Part shown: positions 26,988 to 36,200 of the stretch, piece after piece
Numbering within the stretch: the stretch's first letter is position 1
Layout of the letters: each line of letters opens with the position of its first letter
Origin: Hydrogenophaga sp040372165
Lineage (GTDB): Bacteria > Pseudomonadota > Gammaproteobacteria > Burkholderiales > Burkholderiaceae_C
Direction: 5' to 3'
Length of the DNA stretch: 64,000 nt
Assembly: GCF_040372165.1 (NCBI RefSeq)
Contig: NZ_BAABWG010000003.1
Location: 124,001 to 188,000, forward strand
Notes under the pieces: generated by a model
Seen by the model: the letters and a program-made list of their open reading frames with translations, nothing else
The model's database searches: none
Told to the model about the DNA's origin: nothing
Translations under genes and position numbers: made by a program

Positions 26988-28688
26988 ATGCTGGTAGGCA
27001 TTGATCTGGGCACGACCCATTCCCTCATCGGGCGCTATGGCCCCAACGGCCCCGAGCTGGCACCCAATGCACTCGGTGAAATGCTGACGCCCTCTGTGGT
27101 GTCCATTGACGAGGCCGGTCATTTGCTGGTGGGTCAGGCGGCCAAGGATCGCCTGATCACGCACCCCGGCCAGACCGTTGCCGCGTTCAAACGCTGGATG
27201 GGCTCGAACCGGACCACTCAGCTGGGCGTGCACAACTTCACCCCTGAAGAACTTTCGGCTCTGGTATTGAGATCACTCGTTGCAGACGCTGAAGCCCATT
27301 TCGGAGAGCCCGTCAACGAAGCTGTGATCAGCGTACCTGCGTACTTTTCGGATGCCCAGCGCAAAGCCACCAGAACGGCGGGCGAAATGGCTGGCCTGAA
27401 GGTAGAGCGCCTCATCAACGAGCCGACAGCAGCTGCCCTGGCTTATGGCCTGATGGAAGGACACGAAGAAGCGCGTGTGCTGGTGTTCGATTTGGGCGGC
27501 GGCACGCTGGACGTATCGGTTCTGGAGATGTTTGAAGGCGTCATCGATATCCACGCCAGTGCCGGTGACAACTTTCTGGGTGGAGAGGATTTTCTGGATG
27601 CTTTGTTGACGGCGGCTTGCAAGGAACTGGAGATTGACCTGGAGTTACTTTCTCCGGACGTGCTCGCCCAACTTGAGCGCAGACTAGAAGCGGCCAAGCG
27701 GGAGCTGACACAAAAGTCAGAGGTGTTGGTCTCGCTACCGATCGCCATCGGCGACAGGGCGAACGATGGCTGGCTGATCACTCAAGACCGATTTGTCACG
27801 ATTTGCGAACCTCTGATCCAACGCATGCGCCAGCCAGTCGAGAGGGCTATGCGCGACGCTGAATTGCAGCCAGGAGATCTGAACGAAATCATTCTGGTGG
27901 GTGGCGCTTCGCGCATGCCCATGGTCGCCCAGACACTGACCAGAATGGTGGGTCGACTGCCGCTGCGACACGTCAACCCTGATCTGGCGATTGCACTGGG
28001 TGTGAGCATTGCGGCGGGAATGAAGGCACGTGACGCGAGACTGGAAGAAACGGTCCTGACCGATATCTGCCCTTATACGCTGGGGACAGAGGTGGCAAAG
28101 ACCAGCAGTGATGGACAACATTTCTCTGGTTATTTCCTGCCCATTATTCCGCGCAACACTACCGTGCCGGTGAGCCGGGAAGTGTCGGTGTTCCCACTCT
28201 ATGACGGCCAAAAAGAAATGAAGATCGAGATCTTTCAGGGGGAGAGCCCTTGGGTGAAGAACAACATCAGGCTGGGGCGCATCACCGTGGCTTTGCCCCC
28301 CTCTGCCCAGCGCGGAGACTCAGGTGTCGACCTTCGATACACCTATGACATTGACGGACTTCTGCAGGTTGAAGCCAAGGAACAATGGACGAGCAAAGTG
28401 CACTCGCTGGTGCTTCAGCAGAGCGAACATCAGCTATCCGAGGCTGAGGTTCAAGAGCGGCTGAAAAAGCTGGCAGCCATCAAAGTGCACCCCAGAGCGC
28501 AACAGGCCAACCTGGCAGTGATGGCCAGAGCAGAGCGCGCATACATGGAGTCGATCCATGATCGCGAGGAAATCCAGCACTGGATGTCGATGTTTCAGCA
28601 GCTTCTCGAAACACAGGATTTGAAGAGAATCGAGTCTGCACGCAAAGAACTCAATCAACGATTGACAGGCGTGGAGGCGAACCTGTGA
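26988..28688 (+). CDS. hscC: HscC-family Hsp70 chaperone
   Basis: This DnaK-like protein is 566 residues, close to E. coli HscC (556) and shorter than DnaK (about 640). Nucleotide-binding signatures are present: GIDLGTTHSLIG at 4-15, INEPTAAALAYG, VFDLGGGTLDVSVL and ILVGGASRMP. The substrate-binding beta domain is about 380-500, with a short helical lid and no DnaK-type acidic tail. GGACGG precedes the ATG. The next gene encodes a J-domain membrane protein, its likely co-chaperone, and overlaps it as GTGA. Codons are visibly more AT-rich than in the flanking genes, so the pair may be a later arrival. Confidence 0.92.
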   Translation: MLVGIDLGTTHSLIGRYGPNGPELAPNALGEMLTPSVVSIDEAGHLLVGQAAKDRLITHPGQTVAAFKRWMGSNRTTQLGVHNFTPEELSALVLRSLVADAEAHFGEPVNEAVISVPAYFSDAQRKATRTAGEMAGLKVERLINEPTAAALAYGLMEGHEEARVLVFDLGGGTLDVSVLEMFEGVIDIHASAGDNFLGGEDFLDALLTAACKELEIDLELLSPDVLAQLERRLEAAKRELTQKSEVLVSLPIAIGDRANDGWLITQDRFVTICEPLIQRMRQPVERAMRDAELQPGDLNEIILVGGASRMPMVAQTLTRMVGRLPLRHVNPDLAIALGVSIAAGMKARDARLEETVLTDICPYTLGTEVAKTSSDGQHFSGYFLPIIPRNTTVPVSREVSVFPLYDGQKEMKIEIFQGESPWVKNNIRLGRITVALPPSAQRGDSGVDLRYTYDIDGLLQVEAKEQWTSKVHSLVLQQSEHQLSEAEVQERLKKLAAIKVHPRAQQANLAVMARAERAYMESIHDREEIQHWMSMFQQLLETQDLKRIESARKELNQRLTGVEANL

Positions 28689-30274
28689 GCTCGCCTTATG
28701 AGGTCCTGGGTATTGGCCCAGAGGCTGACGAGCGCGACATCAAGCGCGCCTATGCACGGCTGCTGAAGAAGACGCGTCCGGACGACGACCCTGAGGGTTT
28801 TCAAAGGCTGAACGAAGCCTATCAAGCCGCGCTGCGTTTTGCTCAGACACGTTGGCCTGAGGCCGGCGATGAAGCAGTGGCCGGGATTGAGGCTGGGGAA
28901 GAGGTTGAAGCTGCGTCATACAAACCTGCCCTGCCAGAATTGGACGGCGATACGGCCCCGGACATCAATCCCGCGATCTTGAGGGTTGAGCCCCTCAGGA
29001 CGTTCGAACCCGTCGAGCCGAAGCGAACACCGCAGTTCGGCCAGAACCCCGCCAACCCGGCCCGTTTTCTCTTCAAGACTCCAGAGCAGCAGGCGGGCGG
29101 GGGCGCCTCTTCACCCAAGCGGGTGATCCAACCCTATGAGTTGGCCAGGGAATGCGTGAGGCAAGCCGAGGAGGCTTCGTCGGCTCAGGCGTTGCTTGAC
29201 CGGCTTGAAGACAACGAAGCGCTTTGGGATCTGACGGTCAAGGCAAATGTGGCCAAAGTGATCGAGAGCGCCGTGTACGCAGAGGCGAGTGCCATTGACG
29301 GTGCAGTCTTTGACGCTCTCTTGGCCTTCTTCGGACGCGACGGGGCCGAATGGTACAGCAACCCCTTCACAAGGATTGAGAAACGCGCACGGCTGGATTC
29401 GGAATATCAGTTGACCAAAGGTGACCAAAGCAGGTTGTACAAACGCTGGTACGAGGAAACCAACAGGGCAAACACGAGTGGAGAGGCCGCTTTTGTCGCC
29501 GCCGTCAGTTTCCTGAAAACCCCGTTTTCACAGCGGAAGGCCTTTCTGTACTCGATCGGTTTTCACGAGAAGCCAAGGCTGCTCTTCTGCATCCTGAAAT
29601 GGATCACGCAAAACGGCACCAAACCGCTTCCCGCCAGCATTGACCAAGAGCACTATGACTACTGGACGGTGGTTGGAAACCACACCAGGATCTCCGTTGC
29701 CCGACTCAAGATGCACTTGACCAACTGGCTCATCATCTACGGAGCGATTTGGGTCCTGCTGTCGTTCATGATGTTGGCTTCTAATCAGCCCAAAGGGGTT
29801 CTCATCGTCGTGCACGGCGCGCTGGCATGGGCGTTCTCGGTGTGGGTGCTATGGACCTACGTATCGAAGCTGTTCTCTTGGCAAGCGAAGCCCGAACAAA
29901 AGCTATCCAGGAGGGAGAGCGTCTGGCATTGGGGGTTCCTCCCGTTCCTGCTTGCAGCTTGGCTTGTGCTGTACGCGACGGTCGATCACTTCTTCTGGCG
30001 AAGCATCCCGTTCGCCTTGTCGGGGCTGTTTTTTGTGATCCGCCTGGGTTCTCAGATGCTGTACCGGCATGGTCGCACGCTGACAGAAGGCGCGAGCCGG
30101 GCAGGCACGGCGTTCGGAGTGGTGTTGTTCGGCATCTACTGGATCGTCAAGGCGTTGGACCACCACGTCGGCATCGGAGACTTCCTCCCAGTCGTCTTCA
30201 TGTCGGCCTTCATTGCGATCGACACCGCCTATCGTCGACCTTTGGCGATGTTGCGTCGAGACTCAGATCATTGA
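28685..30274 (+). CDS. DjlB/DjlC-like membrane J-domain protein
   Basis: The product is 529 residues. A J domain fills the first 55 residues (SSPYEVLGIGPEADERDIKR), but the HPD loop reads Arg31-Pro32-Asp33 followed by DDPEGFQRLNEAYQ. That RPD-type variant is the one I associate with DjlB/DjlC, the J proteins partnered with HscC in E. coli. A soluble middle region follows, then about six transmembrane helices between about residue 340 and 520. The GTG start overlaps the hscC stop by four bases, so the two are translationally coupled. It probably recruits HscC to the inner membrane. Confidence 0.82.
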   Translation: MSSPYEVLGIGPEADERDIKRAYARLLKKTRPDDDPEGFQRLNEAYQAALRFAQTRWPEAGDEAVAGIEAGEEVEAASYKPALPELDGDTAPDINPAILRVEPLRTFEPVEPKRTPQFGQNPANPARFLFKTPEQQAGGGASSPKRVIQPYELARECVRQAEEASSAQALLDRLEDNEALWDLTVKANVAKVIESAVYAEASAIDGAVFDALLAFFGRDGAEWYSNPFTRIEKRARLDSEYQLTKGDQSRLYKRWYEETNRANTSGEAAFVAAVSFLKTPFSQRKAFLYSIGFHEKPRLLFCILKWITQNGTKPLPASIDQEHYDYWTVVGNHTRISVARLKMHLTNWLIIYGAIWVLLSFMMLASNQPKGVLIVVHGALAWAFSVWVLWTYVSKLFSWQAKPEQKLSRRESVWHWGFLPFLLAAWLVLYATVDHFFWRSIPFALSGLFFVIRLGSQMLYRHGRTLTEGASRAGTAFGVVLFGIYWIVKALDHHVGIGDFLPVVFMSAFIAIDTAYRRPLAMLRRDSDH

Positions 30275-30281
30275 ACGGCCC

Positions 30282-32321
30282 CTACGCCGCCGGCAGCGTG
30301 AACCTGAAAACCGTGCCGCGCGGCTGAGCCGGTTCGTCGATCAGCACTCCCCCGTGCTGCTCCACCACCGTGCGGCACAGGCTGAGACCCAGGCCCATGC
30401 CATCGGACTTGGTGGTGAAGAAGGGCGTGAAAATCTTGTCACGCATCTCGGGTGACAGCCCTTGCCCGTGATCGGTAATGCAAAACTCGACCCAGGATTT
30501 GGCGGTGGCATGGGTTGATGGGTGAGCCAAGCGAGCTTGCATCTTCAACGCTCGCAGGCCGGATGACGAAGCAGGGTCTCCCTCTGGCATCGCCTGCATG
30601 CCATTGCGCGCCAGGTTGAACAGCACTTGCTCGATCATCGTGTGGTCGCACAGCACTTCTGGGCAATCGGGTGACACGTGCATGTCGAGCTGAATGGCCT
30701 GCTGCCTAGCCTGCAGCGCCAGCAGCGGCTCGACCGAGTCGAACAGGGCCTGCGGGGAGACAGGTTCGCGCCGGCTCTCCCGGCGGCGGACAAAGTCGGC
30801 CACGCTGCGGATGACTCTTCCCGCCCGTTCGGCCTGCTCGCCGATGCGCTGCATGGCCAGCCGGATGTCGTCCATCGGTGGCGCAGTGTCCTGCGCCGGC
30901 TGGGACAACAGATTGGCTGTGCCGGTGACGTAGCTGGCAATGGCTGCCAGCGGCTGATTCAGCTCATGACTGAGCAGTGAGGCCATTTCGCCCATGTTGG
31001 CCAGTCGGGCCGTGTTTTGCATGCGCTCCTGCGTGGCGCGGTTGATTTCTTCAATGCGGCGTTGCTCGCTGATGTCGACCACCGCACTCATCCAGCCTGT
31101 CTGCTCACCCAAAGCGTTGATCAGCGGCGCTTCGAAGATGAGCACCGGAAAGCGGCGACCGTCGCGATGCATGAACTCGGACTCATAACCCACCCGTGGC
31201 AATGGCGTGCCCGAGATTCGCACTTCCTGACGGCGCTGGTATTCGTTGACCCGGTCAGGCGGCCACCAGGGTGAGGGCAGGCCCGAGCCCAGCAACTCAT
31301 CGGCACTGAAGCCGACCATCTGGCAAAAGCCCGGATTCACATAGGTGATGCGGCTCTCCATATCCCTGGCACGCAAGCCCGTGATGAGCGAGTTCTCCAT
31401 GGCCTTGCGAAAGGCCAGCGCCTCGGCCACCTCACGCTCTGCCCTCTGGCGCAGCCGCATGTCGCGAGCGAGCAGGAAGACCACCAGGAGCAAGGCGAGC
31501 GAGACCACGCTCACCACAGCGGTCAGGACATTGGGAAACAGGCCACTGATGGTGCGAGGGCTTTCCAGGCGCAGCATGAGAGCGTTGCCGGGCAGGTCCA
31601 GCAAACTGCTGGCCACTTGCGAGCGACGCGCACTCACCGTGCTGGCCACCGCCAGACGCGTGCCATCTGCTTCTGTAAAGGCCAGGCCCTGGCCCCGCAC
31701 CCACTCTCGTGGTGCCAGTTCGGCCAGCATGCCTGGCAAGGAATAGCTGGCCACCAGAAAGCCCACCGGCTCACCTGCATGGCTCACCGGAATGCACATC
31801 TCCATCAGCTCCAGGCCCTGTCCGCCAGAAGTCGGCCAGAAATAGCTGGGCGAAAAGGCCGGACCAGACAATCGCTCGGCCTGGTTGCACGCCTGGAGCA
31901 CATCTGGCCGGGCCTGCTGGCGACGGCGGGAGGCAAACAGATTGGCCTGATAAGCGCTGTTTTGCGCGGCGACCACATTGAGGGCCGGATCGCGCCATTC
32001 AAGGCGGACCAGTTCCCGGTGTTCTGCCATCACGTCAGGAGCGGCAGCCTCCCATCGAACCGTCTGGTTGTCGGCCTGGGATTGCAGTGCCTGAAGCGTC
32101 TGCACATTGCGCAGCAGTGCGCCGCGAATGTCCGAGACCACTGTACGGCTTTGCTGCTCGAGCTCCGCCTGATCCCGCCCTTCTTCGTATTCGCCAGCCA
32201 GAAACACCAGCACCGCCAGCAGCGAGAGCACAAGCAGCAGCATGGCCCCCCATAGCCACCAGCGCCCGTGGCCTGTCGACGGACCGGGCTTTGGGGTGGT
32301 TGCTGCAGCCGGCTCCGTCAT
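30282..32321 (-). CDS. PAS-domain sensor histidine kinase
   Basis: The product is 679 residues. A helix at about 21-44, a periplasmic sensor region of about 220 residues and a second helix near 265-285 are followed by a PAS domain (about 305-420). HisKA has the phospho-acceptor His452 in LLSHELNQPLAAIASY. The ATPase domain shows DHGQGL, FTPFFTTKSDGMGLGLS and a closing GTVFRF. The HELNQPL box is typical of FixL/DctB-like kinases that pair with FixJ or NtrC regulators. The start overlaps the nitrilase stop (ATGA). The ligand is unknown. Likely target: the regulator at 26157-26804. Confidence 0.92.
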   Translation of the reverse strand: MTEPAAATTPKPGPSTGHGRWWLWGAMLLLVLSLLAVLVFLAGEYEEGRDQAELEQQSRTVVSDIRGALLRNVQTLQALQSQADNQTVRWEAAAPDVMAEHRELVRLEWRDPALNVVAAQNSAYQANLFASRRRQQARPDVLQACNQAERLSGPAFSPSYFWPTSGGQGLELMEMCIPVSHAGEPVGFLVASYSLPGMLAELAPREWVRGQGLAFTEADGTRLAVASTVSARRSQVASSLLDLPGNALMLRLESPRTISGLFPNVLTAVVSVVSLALLLVVFLLARDMRLRQRAEREVAEALAFRKAMENSLITGLRARDMESRITYVNPGFCQMVGFSADELLGSGLPSPWWPPDRVNEYQRRQEVRISGTPLPRVGYESEFMHRDGRRFPVLIFEAPLINALGEQTGWMSAVVDISEQRRIEEINRATQERMQNTARLANMGEMASLLSHELNQPLAAIASYVTGTANLLSQPAQDTAPPMDDIRLAMQRIGEQAERAGRVIRSVADFVRRRESRREPVSPQALFDSVEPLLALQARQQAIQLDMHVSPDCPEVLCDHTMIEQVLFNLARNGMQAMPEGDPASSSGLRALKMQARLAHPSTHATAKSWVEFCITDHGQGLSPEMRDKIFTPFFTTKSDGMGLGLSLCRTVVEQHGGVLIDEPAQPRGTVFRFTLPAA

Positions 32322-33127
32322 CCCAGACGTCGGTGCTCGAGCGCGGGCAGTTGCTGACGAACCTCCTGCAATCTCGCCATGTCCAGATCGGCGACCACAA
32401 CGCCCGGGCCTTCCGCGTGCATGCCCAGGACCTCACCCCAGGGGTCGATCACCATGCTATGACCCCAGGTGCTGCGTCCGTTCTCATGCCGGCCGCCCTG
32501 TGCACTGGCAATCATGAAGGCCTGACTCTCGATGGCGCGCGCGCGCAAGAGCACTTCCCAGTGCGCGCGTCCGGTGGTGTAGGTGAAGGCGGCAGGCATC
32601 AGGAGCACGTCGGCCGCCAGCTCACGGTAAAGCTCGGGAAAACGCAAGTCATAGCAGACGCTTTGTCCGATGCGCCAGGACTGCCCGCTGGCGTCGGTCA
32701 CTTCGAACACCACCGGCGTGTCCCCGGCAGCCAGCACCTCCGACTCGTCGTAACGCTCCTTGCCATTGTCGTACCGGAACAGGTGAATCTTGTCATAGCG
32801 GCTGACACACTTGCCTTTGGGCGAATACACCAGAGAAGCATTGGCAGCATGGGTAGGGTCATCGGTGGCCATGGGCATGGTTCCGCCCACGACCCACAGC
32901 TTGTGGGCACGGGCGGCATCCGACAGGAAGTCCTGCACCGTTCCCAGCCCCGGCGTCTCTGCGATCACCAGTTTGTCGGCGTCCTGATGACCCATGAAGC
33001 AGAAGTACTCCGGCAGAACAGCCAGTTCGGCGCCAAGTTGCGCTGCCTGCCTGAGCAGGCGCATGGCTTCGTTGAGGTTGGCATCCAGACTGATGCCGGA
33101 GACCATTTGAATGGAGGCGACTTTCAT
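32318..33127 (-). CDS. Nitrilase-family amidohydrolase (Nit-like)
   Basis: The product is 269 residues with the Glu40, Lys113, Cys158 triad of the nitrilase superfamily (AVLPEYFCF, YDKIHLF, SVCYDLRFPEL). The arrangement and length are those of the Nit branch, whose known member repairs deaminated glutathione. That specific activity is inferred. The ATG at 33127 follows GAGGAG on the - strand; the 19 extra residues of a longer frame are dropped for that reason. It overlaps the histidine kinase downstream. Confidence 0.9.
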   Translation of the reverse strand: MKVASIQMVSGISLDANLNEAMRLLRQAAQLGAELAVLPEYFCFMGHQDADKLVIAETPGLGTVQDFLSDAARAHKLWVVGGTMPMATDDPTHAANASLVYSPKGKCVSRYDKIHLFRYDNGKERYDESEVLAAGDTPVVFEVTDASGQSWRIGQSVCYDLRFPELYRELAADVLLMPAAFTYTTGRAHWEVLLRARAIESQAFMIASAQGGRHENGRSTWGHSMVIDPWGEVLGMHAEGPGVVVADLDMARLQEVRQQLPALEHRRLG

Positions 33128-33221
33128 GCAGAACTCCTCAACCGTGCTGACTGCCAGCGACGCAGCTGGCCATGAAAAAAACAATGTACCGCGAATTCAC
33201 CTGCCCCATGCATCAGGGGCG

Positions 33222-36200
33222 TTATTCAGCGGTCGGCACGGGCGCAAGGGCTTCGCCGCCAGGCACCGTCGCGGTCACAGGCTTCTCCAGTTTGACCACC
33301 TGCGGATCGGCCCAGCTGCCGGTGACATTGAATACCTGCGTATTGGCGCTTTGCAGTGGCTCGCGCAAGATCAACTGTGCCAGGAACGTGCCCAGGCCCA
33401 CCACCGGATTGACGGTGGCCGCCAGCAAGGAAAGGGTCCCGGCGTTGACCTCAGGCACCACCACCACCTCCAGCTCCTGGGTCTCTTCGGCCAGATCGGC
33501 AGAACCTGCCATCACCACTGCCGCGTTGACGCCTCTCATCTGCAGGTTTCGGGTATGAATGACGCCTTGCTCAATGGTGGCATCCCCGCGCACGGAATCG
33601 AAAGCAAAGCCCTCGGCAAACACATCCCGAAAATCAAGAAGCAAGCGCCGTGGCAGGGACTGCAAGCTGAGCACGCCCAGCAATTTGGCCGCACCAGGCT
33701 CAACCTTGAGAAACTGGCCACGTTCGATATCCGCGCGAAGTTTCCCGGACATGGACGGGTAGTCCACCTTGAATGGCGAACCCAGCCAACCGATCGTCCC
33801 CTGGATACGGCCCTTGCCACCACGCACAGTGCCTTCCTTGCCGAAGCGGGTGAGCAGGCGGCCGGAGTCCTGGATCTGAAGATCGAAGTCCAGACTGGCC
33901 CGCCTGGGTCCTGTCTGGTCACCCCCTGAAAACGCCCACAAGCCACTGCCGTTGAGCGTGGCTTCCGGCACCATGAGCGCCAATCGCCTGAGCAGCCATT
34001 GCGAGCCCTGATTGACGGCCTCAACCTCCACCCGCCCCAGCTTGCGATCCGAGACGGTCAGGTTCTCGACGGCAATATCCAGGGCAGGAAGACGCGTCGG
34101 CTGCTGCAACAACTCTTCCACGTCGTCCGTGTCGCTCGGCGAGAGCGACAGTCGCGCCAGGCGGGCGTAGACGCTGCCCGCAAAGTCGGCTTTCGGCTGA
34201 CGAAACTCCATGTAGCCATTGAGCTCACGCGAATCGATATTGGTTCGCCAATGCGATCCTTCGCGCGATCCACCCACCACCACATCATGGAAGCTGCGTC
34301 CATCGCGCACCAGCTTTGCTGCGCGAACACCCATGACGGTGGGGAGGTAGCTCAGGCCGCTGTCGCTGGCGGCGTCCTCGCGAGCGGAGTCTCGCACGGC
34401 CTGTCGCACATCCACCCCGGTGGCCGACGACAGCACGCGCTCCCAAGCATCCATGTCGAGCGTATCGAAGCGTGCGTTCGCCAGCACCCCGGATGCAGGC
34501 ATGGGCGCCTCTTCGCCACCTCTGAGCCCGATGGCGACACTGCCCCGCCGCACCACCGCTTCTTCACCGACGATATCGCGCAGGTACACAATGCGCGCAA
34601 GCGGAATGTCCTCGCGGGCAATGTCGATGCTCATGCGGTCGTTGAGCGCCACCGGGCCCTGGGCATCGGCCACCACGTTACCCACCGTGTTGATGAAACG
34701 CACGGCCACCCGCTCGTCTGCGCGTTTGGTGAACGGCGCAGGCAGGTTGACCGCCATGCCCTGAAGGTCGGTGCCGATATCAAACTCAGGGATGCCCGCC
34801 TTGAAGCCCAGTCGCATGTTGTAGCGGGCAGCGCCCTCAGCCTTGGAGAACAGCTGGGAGGCAAAGCCCAGGCCGGCCCGGCTCAGGCCCTGTGCCGTCG
34901 CTGTCCCTTCTCCGGAAAACTGCAAGATGCCCGCCCCGCCATCTTCGGGTACAGTCATCCCGCCCCGGAAACTGGCTTCACCACCGAACGCGATGGCCGT
35001 CGCTTTTTTGACTTCAAACCCGCGGTTTGAAAACGTCACCACCCCCTTGGACTTTTCCAGCAACGGGGTTTCCGGCCGGATGCGCACGTCGTTCCCGGCA
35101 AGGCGAACATCTCCCTGGATCTGCGTCCTGGCCGTATCGGCCAGCGGAATATCGATGTCAAACCCCACTTGCGCCGTGCCTGTCAGGGTGGCTTGATCCA
35201 GCGCTTCACTGGTGAGGTAGTTGATCGGGGAATCCTTGACGATGCGCAGCAACTGGTCACCAGGGCCATTGAGGCGCGCCGCCACTTCAACGTGCATGTT
35301 CTCCTTCAGCCTGGGCAGCACCACACTGCCACCGCTGAGCTCGACCTGTGGAACGTTTTCCACCCCTGTGACGATATTCGTCAGGGACAACCGGTCTCGG
35401 TCCAGCAACAGTTGCACCTTGGCGCCTTTCAACGCAGGCCATGGTTTGTCGCCAGACGATTGAAGGTAGGACGGGACGTACTGAAAATCCAGGTTCTTGA
35501 GTTGTGCGGCAATGCGGAAAGTGCCGGGCACTTTGGGGTCGCTGTAGGGGATGTCCCAGATGTTGCCGTCGATGGTGAAGTTCACACTCTCTGCCTGCCC
35601 GCCCCGCACGGCCTCCTGCACATAGCGCCTGGCGTCCGCCGAGACCCCCAATGGCATGTACCGGTAAACCGCAGTGGCATCAGCCCTGGACAGGGTGGCA
35701 TTCACACTCAGCACACCTGGGAAACGCTTGCCCGAGGCCACATCGCCGGTATGCCAGTGGGCCTTGCCGCCGCCCTGTGCGTCGGCATTGACCAGATTCA
35801 GGGAGTCCACCCACACATCCAGCCGCTCACCTTTCATGGACCAGCGCAGCGCAGCGTCCAACGCATCCAGCGGCATATCTTCCTGCTCAAAGACGCCGGG
35901 CAACACCAGCTTGCCGTCAGTCAGTGCGACCGAAGCCTTGCCGCCGTTCTGTCCGATCTCGAAGACCACAGTGGCGTTGTCAATGCCTGGACGGCCGGGC
36001 AAGGCCCGCGAGCCATCTTCGGACTTTTCGGCACTGGGCTGCTCGTCCAGGTAGAGGTGTTCAGCCCGGCCAGAAGCCTGATATTGAACGGGCTTGCCGG
36101 GCGCAGTCCGCCATTGGCCCTCAAAGTCCTGCACCTGCCCGCGTGAATTGAAGCTCTCCAGCTGCTGGCGAACCTCGTCATCAATGGGCAAACGAATGGC

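Noticed and set aside
32087..33175. 362-codon + strand frame opposite the kinase and nitrilase genes
   Set aside because: It runs antisense across two well-supported genes and its residues show no domain pattern.
35169..36146. 325-codon + strand frame inside yhdP
   Set aside because: Antisense to a continuous 1398-residue protein with family landmarks.
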